A DNA stretch of 64,000 nt from DASWJZ01 sp964440525 (lineage in GTDB: Bacteria; Pseudomonadota; Alphaproteobacteria; Rhizobiales; Afifellaceae): positions 1 to 64,000 of the forward strand of contig CAYTTC010000002.1 in NCBI GenBank assembly GCA_964440525.1, in the 5' to 3' direction. The notes beneath the pieces are model-generated. The model had not been told where the DNA came from, did not search any database, and saw nothing but the letters and a program-made list of their open reading frames with translations. Both the position numbers and the translations under genes were made by a program. Shown here one piece after another: positions 15,214-24,334 of the stretch. Each line of letters begins with the position of its first letter. Position 1 is the first letter of the stretch.

Positions 15214-16437
15214 TCACCCCGCTACGACCGAAAGGCGCGGCGGCCGCGTGCCCGTCGGCACGGCGGTGCCGAGATATTGGTCGACCAGGCTGTTGATGAC
15301 GGAGAGCCCGTCGAGCAGGCCCGGAATGTGCACTTTCGAGGGCCGGCGTCGATAGGGCAGCGCCCGCAGCGCCTCGACCATATGGCGGGGATCGGTCGTA
15401 TTGTCAGGCAGCAGCATCGAGACGAGGCCTAGTTCGGCACCGCGTTTGGCACGGATGAATTGCTCGGCCCGCGGCGCCGTGCGCGGCAAGATGAGCGCCC
15501 GTTTGTCCATCGAGAGAATCTCGCAAAACGTGTTGTAGCCGCCCATGGCGACGACCGCGAGAGCGCGCTGCATGAGCGCCTCCATATTAGCTTCGAAGGT
15601 GATCGCCTCGATGTGCTTCAGCCGCGCCACGCGTTCCATGAAGCCGGTCTGCTGGCTGGTCCCCATGAAGGGTCCGAGCACGATCTTTGCCGGCATGTCG
15701 AGGGTCGGATCGAACTCGTAGGCCCTCAGAACCCAGTCGACCAGCATGGCGCCGTCGCCGCCGCCGCCGGTCGTCACCAGATAGAAGGGCTCTTCGATCT
15801 CGTGCGGCGCCGGATAGAAGCCCGACGGTGTCTTCCCGCGGCGGAGATAACCGGTGAAGCGCGTCTTCTGGCGAACGTTTTCGGATACGGCGATACCCGC
15901 GATCGGATCGCAGATTTCAGGAATCCCGTAGATCCAGATGTGATCGTAGAGGTCTTCGAGCGCCGGGAGCGCCCGCTTGCGGTCCCATTCCTCGGCCAGC
16001 CGCGCCGGGTCGTCCATGACGTCGCGGAGACCGAGGACGAGGAGCTTCCCCTTCTCTTTGAGGAAATGCAGCGTCGCCTCCACCTCGCCCCGCAGCCCCA
16101 GCGGCTCCTTGTCGACCAGGAAGATGTCGGGCTCGAAGACCCGCGCCGTCTCCAGGATGATGGCGGAGCGGATCGCCATCAGGTCCTCGATCGAGATCCC
16201 GGGGCTGTGCGGCTGATAGCTTTCGTTGGCGAGCTTCACCACACCCGGCACGCGGATGAAGTCGACGTTCGCCGAGAAGCTGAAGGCGCCGACGATCGGC
16301 GACCCGGAGATCATGAGGATCGACAGGTCGTCGCGGTAGGCGACCAGCGACTGCGCGATTGCTCGGCAACGTCGCAAATGTCCCAGCCCGTACGAATCGT
16401 GGCTGTAGATCAGCACCCGCGGCGGACGGTTGGTCAC
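15214..16437 (-). CDS. glycosyltransferase family protein, GT28/MurG-like
   Basis: A 407-residue GT-B type enzyme. The N-terminal motif VLIYSHDSYGLGHLRRC is the same GxGHLxR signature as the 11776 gene, and the donor site region is VVAMGGYNTFCEILSMDKRALILPR. The central LVTTGGGGDG is the glycine-rich turn opening the second domain. A GTG start at 16437 follows GAGGAGA by seven bases. It is the first gene of the five-gene cluster, and the 200-bp gap to the divergent cyclase at 16639 must hold its promoter. Function is probably surface or storage glycoconjugate synthesis; no specific polymer can be named. Confidence 0.87.
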   Translation of the reverse strand: MTNRPPRVLIYSHDSYGLGHLRRCRAIAQSLVAYRDDLSILMISGSPIVGAFSFSANVDFIRVPGVVKLANESYQPHSPGISIEDLMAIRSAIILETARVFEPDIFLVDKEPLGLRGEVEATLHFLKEKGKLLVLGLRDVMDDPARLAEEWDRKRALPALEDLYDHIWIYGIPEICDPIAGIAVSENVRQKTRFTGYLRRGKTPSGFYPAPHEIEEPFYLVTTGGGGDGAMLVDWVLRAYEFDPTLDMPAKIVLGPFMGTSQQTGFMERVARLKHIEAITFEANMEALMQRALAVVAMGGYNTFCEILSMDKRALILPRTAPRAEQFIRAKRGAELGLVSMLLPDNTTDPRHMVEALRALPYRRRPSKVHIPGLLDGLSVINSLVDQYLGTAVPTGTRPPRLSVVAG

Positions 16438-16638
16438 AGGGGTTCTCCTCGAAGGCTCATGATCCGCGGGCGGAGGATCGGCATTTTTTCAGGCCCGGCG
16501 CAAGCAAAGAAGCGGCCCGTGTCGCGCGGCAAATGAGGCGCTGCCGTCTATCGACTTAGATTTGCCGGGCTTTTTACGCAAGCCCGCTCCCGCTTTCGTG
16601 TTGCGTTGTTGATGTCGCCCGACGCCATTCCGCGTAGA

Positions 16639-18054
16639 ATGGGCACCATGAGTGAAGCCCCAGCCATGTTCAGCCTCCTGCGGCAATCGGCCGACGCGAA
16701 GGCGGTGGATGCGATCGAGCGGCTCGTCGCCGACGCGCCCGACCGCAAGCTCGTCCGCATCAACGCGCTCGCATTCGCAGCACAGAACGGGCTCGACGAA
16801 GAACGCACGATCGCGGCCTTCCTGCACGCGTCGAAGATCGGCCTCTTCGAGTTATCATGGAACGTGCTCTGCCCCGGCTGCAGCGGCGTGCTCGACTCCA
16901 ACGCGACGCTGAAACCCGTGCATAGCGAGGACTATACCTGCTCGCTCTGCGCCACCGACTACGAGCCGACGCTCGACCAGATGGTCGAGGTGACGTTTAC
17001 CGTGAGCGCGCGCGTGCGCCGGGTGCCGGCCCACAATCCGGATGACCTGCAGCCGGTTGAGTATTTCCGTCAGCTCTATTTCAGCTCAGAGCTCGATCTC
17101 CCGGAGGACTTCGATGCGGTATTCGAGGAAATGACCCTCGAGTCCCTCGATCTTCCCGCTGGGGAAAAGGCAATCGTATCGCTGCAGCTTCCGGCCGAGT
17201 TCATCATCATCTTCGACCCGGTGACGCACACGGCGCAGTTCCTTGACGTGAAGGGTGAGCCGACCAAGGAGCGCCAGACGCTCAGCATCATTTTCGAGAA
17301 AGGCCGGCCACACCATCCCACGATCGAACTACGCCCCGGGCCCCTCAGAATTTCCATTGAAAACCGCACGGACCTCCGCGTGTTGCCTGCCGTCTTCATC
17401 GCCGGGCACACGCTTCACGACCTCATGAAGAAGCGGCGAGAATTCCTGACCGCAAAGCGGCTCCTCTCCAATCAGACGTTTCGCGACATTTACCGGACCG
17501 ACACGCTCGACATCGACCAGCGCCTGAAGATCACCAGCCTCACCTTCCTGTTTACCGACCTCCGCGGATCAACGGAGCTCTACGAGAGGGTAGGGGATCT
17601 CGTGGCATTCGACCTCGTCAGGGCGCATTTCAGTGTCCTGCACGAGATCGTCGGCTCGGAGGCCGGTGCGGTGGTGAAGACGATCGGCGACGCCGTGATG
17701 GCAACCTTTCCGTCACCCGACCGGGCCGTCTCCGCGGCGCTCAAGATGCGCGACGCCATGCTCAAGCTCAACCAGGAGCGTGGCCGCGAGGATCTGTTGC
17801 TCAAGATCGGAATCCACGTCGGCCCATGCATTGCGGTGACGCTGAACGAGCGGCAGGACTATTTCGGGCAGACTGTGAACATCGCTTCGCGCGTGCAGGG
17901 GCTCGCTACCTCGCGCGAGATCTTCGCTACCGGTGCCGTCGTGGAAGACGCGCGCGCCTCCGGCGTGCTCGAGGCGGAGGGCCTCAAGCCCATGTCGCAC
18001 AATGCCACACTGCGCGGTATCGCCAACGAGGTGAGCGTCTACGCGATACCTTGA
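16639..18054 (+). CDS. adenylate cyclase, class III, with zinc-ribbon-containing N-terminal region
   Basis: A 471-residue cyclase (starts at 16639 or 16648 are both possible; no strong ribosome-binding site separates them). The N-terminal ~290 residues match the DUF5939 type of sensory region and include two CxxC pairs (CPGCSG and CSLCATDYEP) that look like a zinc ribbon. The catalytic domain (about 300-465) is fully canonical: metal Asp307 (FTDLRGST) and Asp351 (KTIGD), adenine-reading Lys347 and Asp407, transition-state Asn414 and Arg418 (TVNIASR). It should make cAMP from ATP in the cytoplasm. It stands alone, divergent from the glycosyltransferase cluster, and contrasts with the substituted cyclases elsewhere in the window. 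Confidence 0.92.
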   Translation: MGTMSEAPAMFSLLRQSADAKAVDAIERLVADAPDRKLVRINALAFAAQNGLDEERTIAAFLHASKIGLFELSWNVLCPGCSGVLDSNATLKPVHSEDYTCSLCATDYEPTLDQMVEVTFTVSARVRRVPAHNPDDLQPVEYFRQLYFSSELDLPEDFDAVFEEMTLESLDLPAGEKAIVSLQLPAEFIIIFDPVTHTAQFLDVKGEPTKERQTLSIIFEKGRPHHPTIELRPGPLRISIENRTDLRVLPAVFIAGHTLHDLMKKRREFLTAKRLLSNQTFRDIYRTDTLDIDQRLKITSLTFLFTDLRGSTELYERVGDLVAFDLVRAHFSVLHEIVGSEAGAVVKTIGDAVMATFPSPDRAVSAALKMRDAMLKLNQERGREDLLLKIGIHVGPCIAVTLNERQDYFGQTVNIASRVQGLATSREIFATGAVVEDARASGVLEAEGLKPMSHNATLRGIANEVSVYAIP

Positions 18055-18090
18055 GAGGAGTTCTCGTGTCTCGGCCTGCAGTGCAGTTGG

Positions 18091-18513
18091 TTACCGCGGC
18101 CGGCGCAGCTCCGCCTCTGCCCAAGTCGCAAACTCCTCTAGGTGCTGAAGCAGCTTCTTGGCATCCTTCTTGTGCATAATCCTGACCCCATACTGGGCGG
18201 CCTCCTTCTCGCCAAGAATGCGACGAAGACGGTTTTCTTGGGAGGTAGGAAGACGTTTGCCCAAGGCATCGCGAAGGTTCTTCACGGCAGCTGAATGATC
18301 TTGCCGGTTGACGCCGGTGCCGAACTTTGTCGCTAGAGCATCGGCGAAGCCGATAGCAGCATTGACAATCTGAGAGACAATAGGATTTCCCACATCGCTA
18401 TCGACCGCCGACTCAGCGGCGTCCCGCGCCGACTTAAGAAACGCCCGCGCCAACCTCAGCCGGCCCTCACCGAAGTTACCGTCGACCAGCTTCGTCGGAC
18501 CCTTCCGTGTCAT
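18091..18513 (-). CDS. HEPN-domain-like protein (toxin-like partner of the MNT protein)
   Basis: A 140-residue all-helical protein. It was read as HEPN-like from its helix order and context: a helix with IVNAAIGFADALATKF, a loop then NRQDHSAAVKNLRDAL, and a closing AAQYGVRIMHKKDAKKLLQHLEEFA helix pair, which is the layout of minimal HEPN partners of MNT nucleotidyltransferases. A textbook RNase R-x4-6-H motif is not evident; RQDH and RIMH are the nearest candidates. The ATG at 18513 overlaps the nucleotidyltransferase stop by ATGA; an in-frame ATG at 18555 would overlap it by 46 bp. Likely function: growth-inhibiting RNase or tRNA-targeting partner neutralised by the MNT protein. Assignment is moderate. 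Confidence 0.6.
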   Translation of the reverse strand: MTRKGPTKLVDGNFGEGRLRLARAFLKSARDAAESAVDSDVGNPIVSQIVNAAIGFADALATKFGTGVNRQDHSAAVKNLRDALGKRLPTSQENRLRRILGEKEAAQYGVRIMHKKDAKKLLQHLEEFATWAEAELRRPR

Positions 18514-19160
18514 CTCGCGTTTCGCCGAATGCGTCGCGTGCGCTGGAGGAGCCATGCCACCAGCATTTCAGGCCTATCGCCAACGATAGGGATGTTGTCT
18601 CGAATTGCCCCGGTCCACCAAGGGTCTTGGTCTTTGCTCAGCCGCAGCACGTCGCGCGTGTCAATGACCATTACCGACGAGCGAAACCCGAGTGATTCTT
18701 CCGCAGTTTTCACCGCGTCGCGCATCGCCTCCTCAACTCGGGTCAAGTGGCCGTATTCGGTGACGACCGCGATGTCCAGGTCGCTATCCGGGCGATCCTG
18801 GCCTCTAACAACGCTGCCATAAATCCAGGCTGAGATGATGCCGCCACATTGTTCCGCAGCCGCGCGGACGCTGGTTAGGACAGCTTCAAATCGGGTCTCC
18901 TCAGCTTCGAACAGTTGCGCGACCGCAGGTGCAAGCGGGTGACTTCTTGAGGCTCGGAAAAGCTGCGCGCGGCCGGACCCAACTGACTCGACGATACGCA
19001 TGGACCGTAGGCCGATAAGTGCTTCGCGTACGCTCGATTGCGCCAATCCCGTTCGCGCTACCAAGGACGCCGCAGGGAGTTCCCCGCCGTGCCGGGTGAG
19101 CTCGCGAAGAACACGGACACTCGCCTCCGCCCCGAGGATGCCGGTCAAGGGGTAGCGCAA
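18510..19160 (-). CDS. winged-helix MNT nucleotidyltransferase (antitoxin-like)
   Basis: A 216-residue protein with an N-terminal winged-helix DNA-binding domain (about 10-75; the recognition region is LVARTGLAQSSVREALIGLR) and a minimal nucleotidyltransferase domain. The polymerase-beta-type motif is GSVVRGQDRPDSDLDIAVV, with GS at 115-116 and metal Asp127 and Asp129; a third acidic residue is likely in SSVMVIDTRD. In MNT/HEPN modules such enzymes AMPylate and silence the HEPN toxin. The start is a TTG at 19160. The wHTH domain and three 20-bp operator-like repeats 70 bp upstream suggest autoregulation. Confidence 0.82.
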   Translation of the reverse strand: MRYPLTGILGAEASVRVLRELTRHGGELPAASLVARTGLAQSSVREALIGLRSMRIVESVGSGRAQLFRASRSHPLAPAVAQLFEAEETRFEAVLTSVRAAAEQCGGIISAWIYGSVVRGQDRPDSDLDIAVVTEYGHLTRVEEAMRDAVKTAEESLGFRSSVMVIDTRDVLRLSKDQDPWWTGAIRDNIPIVGDRPEMLVAWLLQRTRRIRRNAR

Positions 19161-19230
19161 CGCACTCTGCGGCCGCGAGCGGGGAATGGGTGAAGCCCTC
19201 CGACTGGGTTACCGAGGGCTTGCTGTACTA

Positions 19231-19290
19231 CAAACGGTTATCCGTTTCCACAAACGGTTAGCCGTTTCTACAACCGGCTACGCTTTTGAT
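19231..19290. promoter_or_regulatory. three tandem 20-bp operator-like repeats
   Basis: Three contiguous 20-bp units start at 19231, 19251 and 19271. The first two contain the dyads AAACGGTTATCCGTTT (19232-19247) and AAACGGTTAGCCGTTT (19252-19267); the third is a degenerate copy starting CAACCGGCTACG. Two helical turns of spacing puts all copies on one DNA face. They sit just upstream of the MNT gene, whose product has a winged-helix domain, so they are most likely its autoregulatory operator. Confidence 0.75.
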
Positions 19291-19312
19291 GTTGGTCAAC
19301 CGCGGTTGGATG

Positions 19313-22300
19313 CTACTCCGCTGGCGTCGCTTCGGGCAGCGCCTCCGGCACATAGCCCGGCCGTGTTCCGGCCCGCCCTGGAGCGCGAACGTGGCCCGCC
19401 TCCTGCTGCGCATTGCGCCGAGCCATCCGCCTATCCCGCCGCCTTTCGCGCCACGCCGCGAAATTGGCGATTGCCATCAGCGAGGCGGGCGTAACGAACA
19501 GGGTCAGCACCGTCGCGAAGCCGAGGCCGAAAACGATCGCGGTCGAGAGATGGATCCACCATTGCGTCGACGGCGCGCCGATGGCGACCGAGCGCGTCAC
19601 GAAATCGATGTTGACGCCAAACGCGATCGCGAGCACGCCGAGCATGGCGGTGACCGCGGTCAGCACCACCGGCCGCGCGCGCTCGCGGCAGGTCTCCAGG
19701 ATCGCCTCGTAGGCGGCCCGGCCTTCGCGCCGCAGCCGGTCGTAGGTGTCGATCAGCACGATATTGTTGTTCACGATGACGCCGGCATTGGCGATCACGC
19801 CGACCCCGGTCATCACCACACCGAACGCCTGGCCCATCACCATGAGGCCGATGAGGACTCCGACGGTGGAGAGCAGCACGGCCGAGAGCACGATAAGCAC
19901 GCTGGAGAATCTGTTGAACTGCGCGAGCAGGATGGCGAAGATCAGGAAGATCGCGGCCCCAAACGCCTTCATCAGGAATGCGCCGGCCGCATCGCGCTCC
20001 TCGTCCTCCCCCTTCATCTTGAAGGTGACGCCCTCGCCAAGGTCGGCGGATTTGAGCGCGTCAAGCACCGCCGCCTGCACGACTGCCGACCGCACCCCTT
20101 CCGCCACATTGCCGGTGACGGTCACCACACGCGAGCCATCGACACGATTGATCAGCCCGACCTTCGCGGCCGCGGTGCGGGTGACAAAATTGCTGATCGG
20201 CACCGCGCCGGCTGACGTGTTCATGGTCAGCTCGTCGAGCGCATCGAGGCTCCGCCGGTCCTCCGGGAAGCGCACCAGGATGTCGACCGACTTGTCCGTC
20301 GAGGCAGGCCGGTATTCGGAGACCTTCACCCCGTTGGTAACGAGCTGGACCGCCGTGCCGACAGTGATGGGGCTGGCCCCGTATTTCGCCGCCTCGGCCT
20401 TGTCCACGTCGAGCTTCCAGTCGATGCCGGGAAGCGGCAGGCCGTCGTCCACGTCGCGGCTGTCCGGATTGTTGCGAACGACCTCGGCGACGGTTCGCGC
20501 GGCCGGATAGAGGAGGTCGGGGTTGACCGACGTGATTTCGAGCGTGATTGGCTTACCGGTCGGCGGGCCGCCCTGCGGCTTCGTCACCTCGACGATGACG
20601 CCGGGAATATCCCTCGTGTTCTCGCGGATCTCGTCGAGGATCACGCTTGCCCGCCGCCGTTCCTTCCAGTCGACGAACTCGAACTGGACGGTGCCGACCG
20701 TGTCCTCGGTCACCTCTTGCGAGCCTGAGCGGCTGTCGCCGGCGCGCGCATAGACGGTCTCGATCTCGGGCATGCCGAGCAGACGTTCCTCGACCTGGCG
20801 GACAAGCGCGTCCTTCTCCTGAATGGAGAGGTTGCCGCGGGCACGCACCTGCACCAGGCCAAAATCCGGCTCGATGTCGGGGAAGAACTCGACGCCGTTG
20901 CCGAACGTCGCGTAGGTCTGCACGATCCCGACGAGGATGAGGACCGTGACGCCGAGTGTGGCGAGCGGCCGGGCGAGCGCCAGCTTCACCATCCGCATAT
21001 ACGGCCCGCGGTCTTTGACGCGCTCGTCCTTGGGCTTCCCGGCGCGGCCGAGCATGGCGCCGAGCGTCGGGGTGAAGAAGAGCGCCACGGCGAGCGAGGC
21101 GGAGAGCGTTGCGATCAACGTCAGCGGCAGGTATTTCATGAACTCGCCGACGATGCCCGGCCAGAAGAGCAGCGGCGAGAAGGCAGCGACGCGCGTGGCG
21201 GTCGCGGCGATCACCGGGCCGGACATGCGCTTGGCGGCAAGCGAATAGGCATCGCGGGGTGCCATGCCTTCCGACATGCGCCGTTCGGCGAATTCCGAGA
21301 CGATGATAGCGTCGTCAACGAGCATGCCGACAGCAAGGATCAGCGAGAAGAGCACCACGATGTTGACGGTCAGGCCCGCTAGCTGAAGGCCGAGAATGCC
21401 GGCGAGGAACGAAGCGGGGATGGCGATCCCGATGAATAGCGAGGCGCGGCCACCGAGCACCGTCAGCATGATGACGACGACGAGCAGCACAGCGGTGATG
21501 ACGCTGTTCTGCAACTCGTGCAGCATGATGCGAATGTCTTTCGACTTGTCCTGGCTGAAGGAGACATCGACCGTTGCTGGCCATGTCGCCTTGAGCGCCT
21601 CGATGACTTTTCGGGTGGCGTCGACCGTTTCGATCAGATTGGCGCCCATGCGCTTCGATACCTCGATCGCGATGGCAGGCTTGCCGTTGACGCGAGTGAT
21701 CGAGGTCGGGTCCTTGAAGGTCGGTCGCACCTCGGCGACATCGCCGAGCGTCACGGCGGCGTCGCCCGAGACCGCGATGGGGAAGTTCAGGATATCGCCC
21801 GGCGTCTCGATCAGCGACGGCACCTTGACCGCGAACCGGCCGGTTTCGCTCTCCAGGGCGCCGGCTGCGACCAGGCTGTTCCCGGTATTGAAGGAGGCGA
21901 TGAGCCGGTCGAGCGGGATGCCGTAGCTTTGCAGCAGCATCGGCTCGGCGATGATCTCGACAGCCTCGTCTCGGTCGCCGCGCAGGTCGGCGTTGAGCAC
22001 ACCCGGAACCTGTTCGATCGCCGTCTGCGCCTGACGTGCCATGCGAAGCAGCGTGCGTTCCGGCACGTCGCCGCCAAGTGACACGACGAGCACCGGGAAG
22101 AGCGAGAGATTGACCTCGGCGACTTGCGGCTCGTCGGCGTCGCTGGGCAGCTCGCTCTTGGCGTCGTCCACCTTGGCGCGCACATCGGCGATCGCCGAGT
22201 CGGAATCGAAGCCTGCCTCGAATTCAAGCAGCACGTAGCCGCCTCCCTCAAAGGCGGAGGAGCGCATCTCCTTGACGTTCTCGACCGCCTTCAGCTGCGT

Positions 22301-22507
22301 CTCGAGCGGCTTCAGGATGAGCCGCTCCGCATCCTCCGGACTGATCCCGCGCTGCGTGACGTTCACGTAGACGATGGGGATCGTGACGTCCGGCTCGGCC
22401 TCCTTGGGAATCGTCAGATAGGCGGAGAAGCCCGCCACTAGAAAGAAAAGGAGCGTGGCGATGGTCAGCCGCGCGTGGCTGATCGCGTAGTCGACCGGAT
22501 TTCGCAT
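19313..22507 (-). CDS. RND family efflux permease (AcrB/HAE1-like)
   Basis: A 1064-residue inner-membrane RND transporter, the usual length. The N-terminus (NPVDYAISHARLTIATLLFF) leads into helix 1; the first large periplasmic loop carries VNVTQRGISPEDAERL; the proton-relay helix 4 region is ILAVGMLVDDAIIVSEFAER with the paired Asp; later GGRASLFIGIAIPASFLAGI and VIANAGVIVNNNIVLIDTYD mark the two pseudo-repeats. It is encoded downstream of its adaptor protein and a TetR repressor, 24 bp from the adaptor. No outer-membrane factor gene is present, so it must borrow a TolC-like channel. Drug or solvent export is inferred; the substrate is unknown. Confidence 0.94.
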   Translation of the reverse strand: MRNPVDYAISHARLTIATLLFFLVAGFSAYLTIPKEAEPDVTIPIVYVNVTQRGISPEDAERLILKPLETQLKAVENVKEMRSSAFEGGGYVLLEFEAGFDSDSAIADVRAKVDDAKSELPSDADEPQVAEVNLSLFPVLVVSLGGDVPERTLLRMARQAQTAIEQVPGVLNADLRGDRDEAVEIIAEPMLLQSYGIPLDRLIASFNTGNSLVAAGALESETGRFAVKVPSLIETPGDILNFPIAVSGDAAVTLGDVAEVRPTFKDPTSITRVNGKPAIAIEVSKRMGANLIETVDATRKVIEALKATWPATVDVSFSQDKSKDIRIMLHELQNSVITAVLLVVVIMLTVLGGRASLFIGIAIPASFLAGILGLQLAGLTVNIVVLFSLILAVGMLVDDAIIVSEFAERRMSEGMAPRDAYSLAAKRMSGPVIAATATRVAAFSPLLFWPGIVGEFMKYLPLTLIATLSASLAVALFFTPTLGAMLGRAGKPKDERVKDRGPYMRMVKLALARPLATLGVTVLILVGIVQTYATFGNGVEFFPDIEPDFGLVQVRARGNLSIQEKDALVRQVEERLLGMPEIETVYARAGDSRSGSQEVTEDTVGTVQFEFVDWKERRRASVILDEIRENTRDIPGVIVEVTKPQGGPPTGKPITLEITSVNPDLLYPAARTVAEVVRNNPDSRDVDDGLPLPGIDWKLDVDKAEAAKYGASPITVGTAVQLVTNGVKVSEYRPASTDKSVDILVRFPEDRRSLDALDELTMNTSAGAVPISNFVTRTAAAKVGLINRVDGSRVVTVTGNVAEGVRSAVVQAAVLDALKSADLGEGVTFKMKGEDEERDAAGAFLMKAFGAAIFLIFAILLAQFNRFSSVLIVLSAVLLSTVGVLIGLMVMGQAFGVVMTGVGVIANAGVIVNNNIVLIDTYDRLRREGRAAYEAILETCRERARPVVLTAVTAMLGVLAIAFGVNIDFVTRSVAIGAPSTQWWIHLSTAIVFGLGFATVLTLFVTPASLMAIANFAAWRERRRDRRMARRNAQQEAGHVRAPGRAGTRPGYVPEALPEATPAE

Positions 22508-22531
22508 GAGCTGAACCTTGCGGCCGGTGCC

Positions 22532-23632
22532 TTAGGATCTGGAGAGCAGGGCGGGCGTCGGCGCGTTCGCGGCGTCGACCGTCCCGACTTCTTGGCCGTC
22601 CTTCACGAAGTCCTGGCCCTGGACGATAATCAGGGCGCCGTCCTTGGGGCCGGACACCCACACCTCGTCGCGCGCGTCCTCGACAATCGCTACGGGCACA
22701 GAGGCGACAATTCCGTCCGCTCCGACGGTCCTGACGCTCAGCCCGCCTGCGGCCGAATAGGTGAGGGCGGAGCGCGGCAGCTTCACCGCGGCGACGGGCG
22801 CCAGCCTGAACTCGACCTCGGCGGTCACGCCGTCGGCGATCGCGAGGTCCGCATTGTCGAGTTCGACCTCGACCCTATAGGTGCGGGTGGCACCGCTCGC
22901 GGTTGGCGCGACGTAGCGCACATTGCCTTTCGCCGTTTGGCCGGTGACCAGACGCACCTCGGCCGGGTCGCCAACCTTGATCTCGCCGAGCTGCCGCTCG
23001 GCCACCTCGGCGACAGCGAGCATCGGATCGAGGGCGATGATCTCGGCCACCATCATGTTCGCGTCTATCGCCTGTCCGGTGGTCATCGGCGCGTTGCTGA
23101 CGACGCCGGAAATCGGCGCGCGGATCAGGCCGCGCTCGTGCTCGGCCTTGGCCACAGCGAGTGTCGCCTCGGCCGCGCGGAGCTCTGCTTCGAGAAGGTT
23201 CTTGTCGTTGGCGGGAACGATTCCGCGCTTGATCAGCTGCAGCTTCGAGTCGAGATCCGTTTGCCTTTGTTGAACCAGCGCCTCCGCCTCCGCGACCTGC
23301 GCCCCGCGCGCCTCATCGGACAGCGTGGCGATGACGTCGCCCTCCTTGACGCGATCGCCACGGCGCACGTTGAACTCCACGATCGACCCGGCGGTGCGGG
23401 CAACGGCGCTAGCGCGATTGTCGGCCTCGGTGCGGCCGGAGAGCGCGAGGCCGCGCGAATGTTGTTCGACGTTTGCTGCGATAACCGCGACCTGGAATAG
23501 CGGCTGCGCGGCGGGCGCGCTGGCTTCGCTCGGCGCTTCAGCTGGAGACTCGGTGCGGCCGAACACGCCGGAGCCGATCCACAACGTTGCCGCGACGATG
23601 ATGACGGCGGCGAGGATGCGACTGTACATCAT
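22532..23632 (-). CDS. RND efflux periplasmic adaptor subunit (HlyD/AcrA family)
   Basis: A 366-residue membrane-fusion protein. It starts with an uncleaved or signal-like helix (SRILAAVIIVAATLWIGSGV), followed by a lipoyl half-motif (AGSIVEFNVRRGDRVKEGDVIATL), an alpha-helical hairpin (about 105-165), the second lipoyl half (LIRAPISGVVSNAPMTTGQAI) and beta-barrel domains with GVTAEVEFRLAP. It bridges the RND pump and an outer-membrane channel. The start overlaps the TetR gene stop by ATGA. Confidence 0.93.
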   Translation of the reverse strand: MMYSRILAAVIIVAATLWIGSGVFGRTESPAEAPSEASAPAAQPLFQVAVIAANVEQHSRGLALSGRTEADNRASAVARTAGSIVEFNVRRGDRVKEGDVIATLSDEARGAQVAEAEALVQQRQTDLDSKLQLIKRGIVPANDKNLLEAELRAAEATLAVAKAEHERGLIRAPISGVVSNAPMTTGQAIDANMMVAEIIALDPMLAVAEVAERQLGEIKVGDPAEVRLVTGQTAKGNVRYVAPTASGATRTYRVEVELDNADLAIADGVTAEVEFRLAPVAAVKLPRSALTYSAAGGLSVRTVGADGIVASVPVAIVEDARDEVWVSGPKDGALIIVQGQDFVKDGQEVGTVDAANAPTPALLSRS

Positions 23633-24282
23633 GACTTGCTCTCCGGGGTCGAAGCGGGACCAGGAAACTTTACGGCGCCCTTCAGAAGCGCCCCAATGAG
23701 GGCGAAGACCTCGGCGATCTCGCGCTCTGGATCGAAGTCGGACGCAACCGCCCGGCGGACGAAGAGGCCGTCTCCGAGCTTGGAAATGATCGAAGCGACG
23801 GCGCGATTATCCACGTCCGGGTGGATCGCGCCGGCCTTCTTGGCGGCCTCGAAGGTCGCCACCAGCTGCTCCTCGAAGCCGCGATCGAATTCTGTCTGGA
23901 GGGCCGCGATCGCCGGATTGCGCGTCGCCTCCGCCCAGATCTCGAGGCAGAGCTTTGCCTTGCCGCGCGCCGCGTCCTCAAAATGCCTGCGGCCCAGCTC
24001 GCGAAAGGCCGCCAGAAAGTCCCCGCCGCTCTTGCGCATCTCGGCAAACTCGGTCGCGAGACCAGCCCGGTCACGCTCACAAAGGCCGGCGACAAGCGCG
24101 TCCTTGGAGGGAAAATAGCGGTAGAGGTTGCCCGGGCTCATCCCGGCCTCGGCCGCCACGTCCTGCATGGTCGTGCGGTGGAACCCGGCGCGCGTAAAGC
24201 TGCGCTCGGCCGCGTCAAGAATGAGCTTTCGGCGTTCCGAGGAGGATTCTTCGGCAAGGGCGCGCAATGCGGGTGCGTTCAT
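23629..24282 (-). CDS. TetR/AcrR family transcriptional repressor
   Basis: A 217-residue TetR regulator. The N-terminal helix-turn-helix is ERSFTRAGFHRTTMQDVAAE then AGMSPGNLYRYFPSKDALV, a near-textbook TetR DNA-binding domain; the rest is the ligand-binding helical domain. The ATG at 24282 is preferred because the upstream in-frame ATG at 24312 lies inside an operator half-site. The gene leads the tetR-adaptor-RND operon, and two palindromic operators lie 17-52 bp upstream, so it should repress its own operon and release when a pump substrate binds. Confidence 0.92.
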   Translation of the reverse strand: MNAPALRALAEESSSERRKLILDAAERSFTRAGFHRTTMQDVAAEAGMSPGNLYRYFPSKDALVAGLCERDRAGLATEFAEMRKSGGDFLAAFRELGRRHFEDAARGKAKLCLEIWAEATRNPAIAALQTEFDRGFEEQLVATFEAAKKAGAIHPDVDNRAVASIISKLGDGLFVRRAVASDFDPEREIAEVFALIGALLKGAVKFPGPASTPESKS

Positions 24283-24298
24283 AAGTCGTCCGGTGTGA

Positions 24299-24334
24299 GA
24301 ATGAAGCGTCATTCATGAGAATGAACGTTCATTC
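24299..24334. promoter_or_regulatory. two TetR-type operator palindromes
   Basis: The perfect 16-bp palindrome GAATGAACGTTCATTC occupies 24319-24334. A second copy, GAATGAAGCGTCATTC with perfect 6-bp arms, occupies 24299-24314. Their centres are 20 bp apart, two helical turns. This is the classic arrangement for two TetR dimers on one operator, directly upstream of the tetR gene. Confidence 0.88.
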
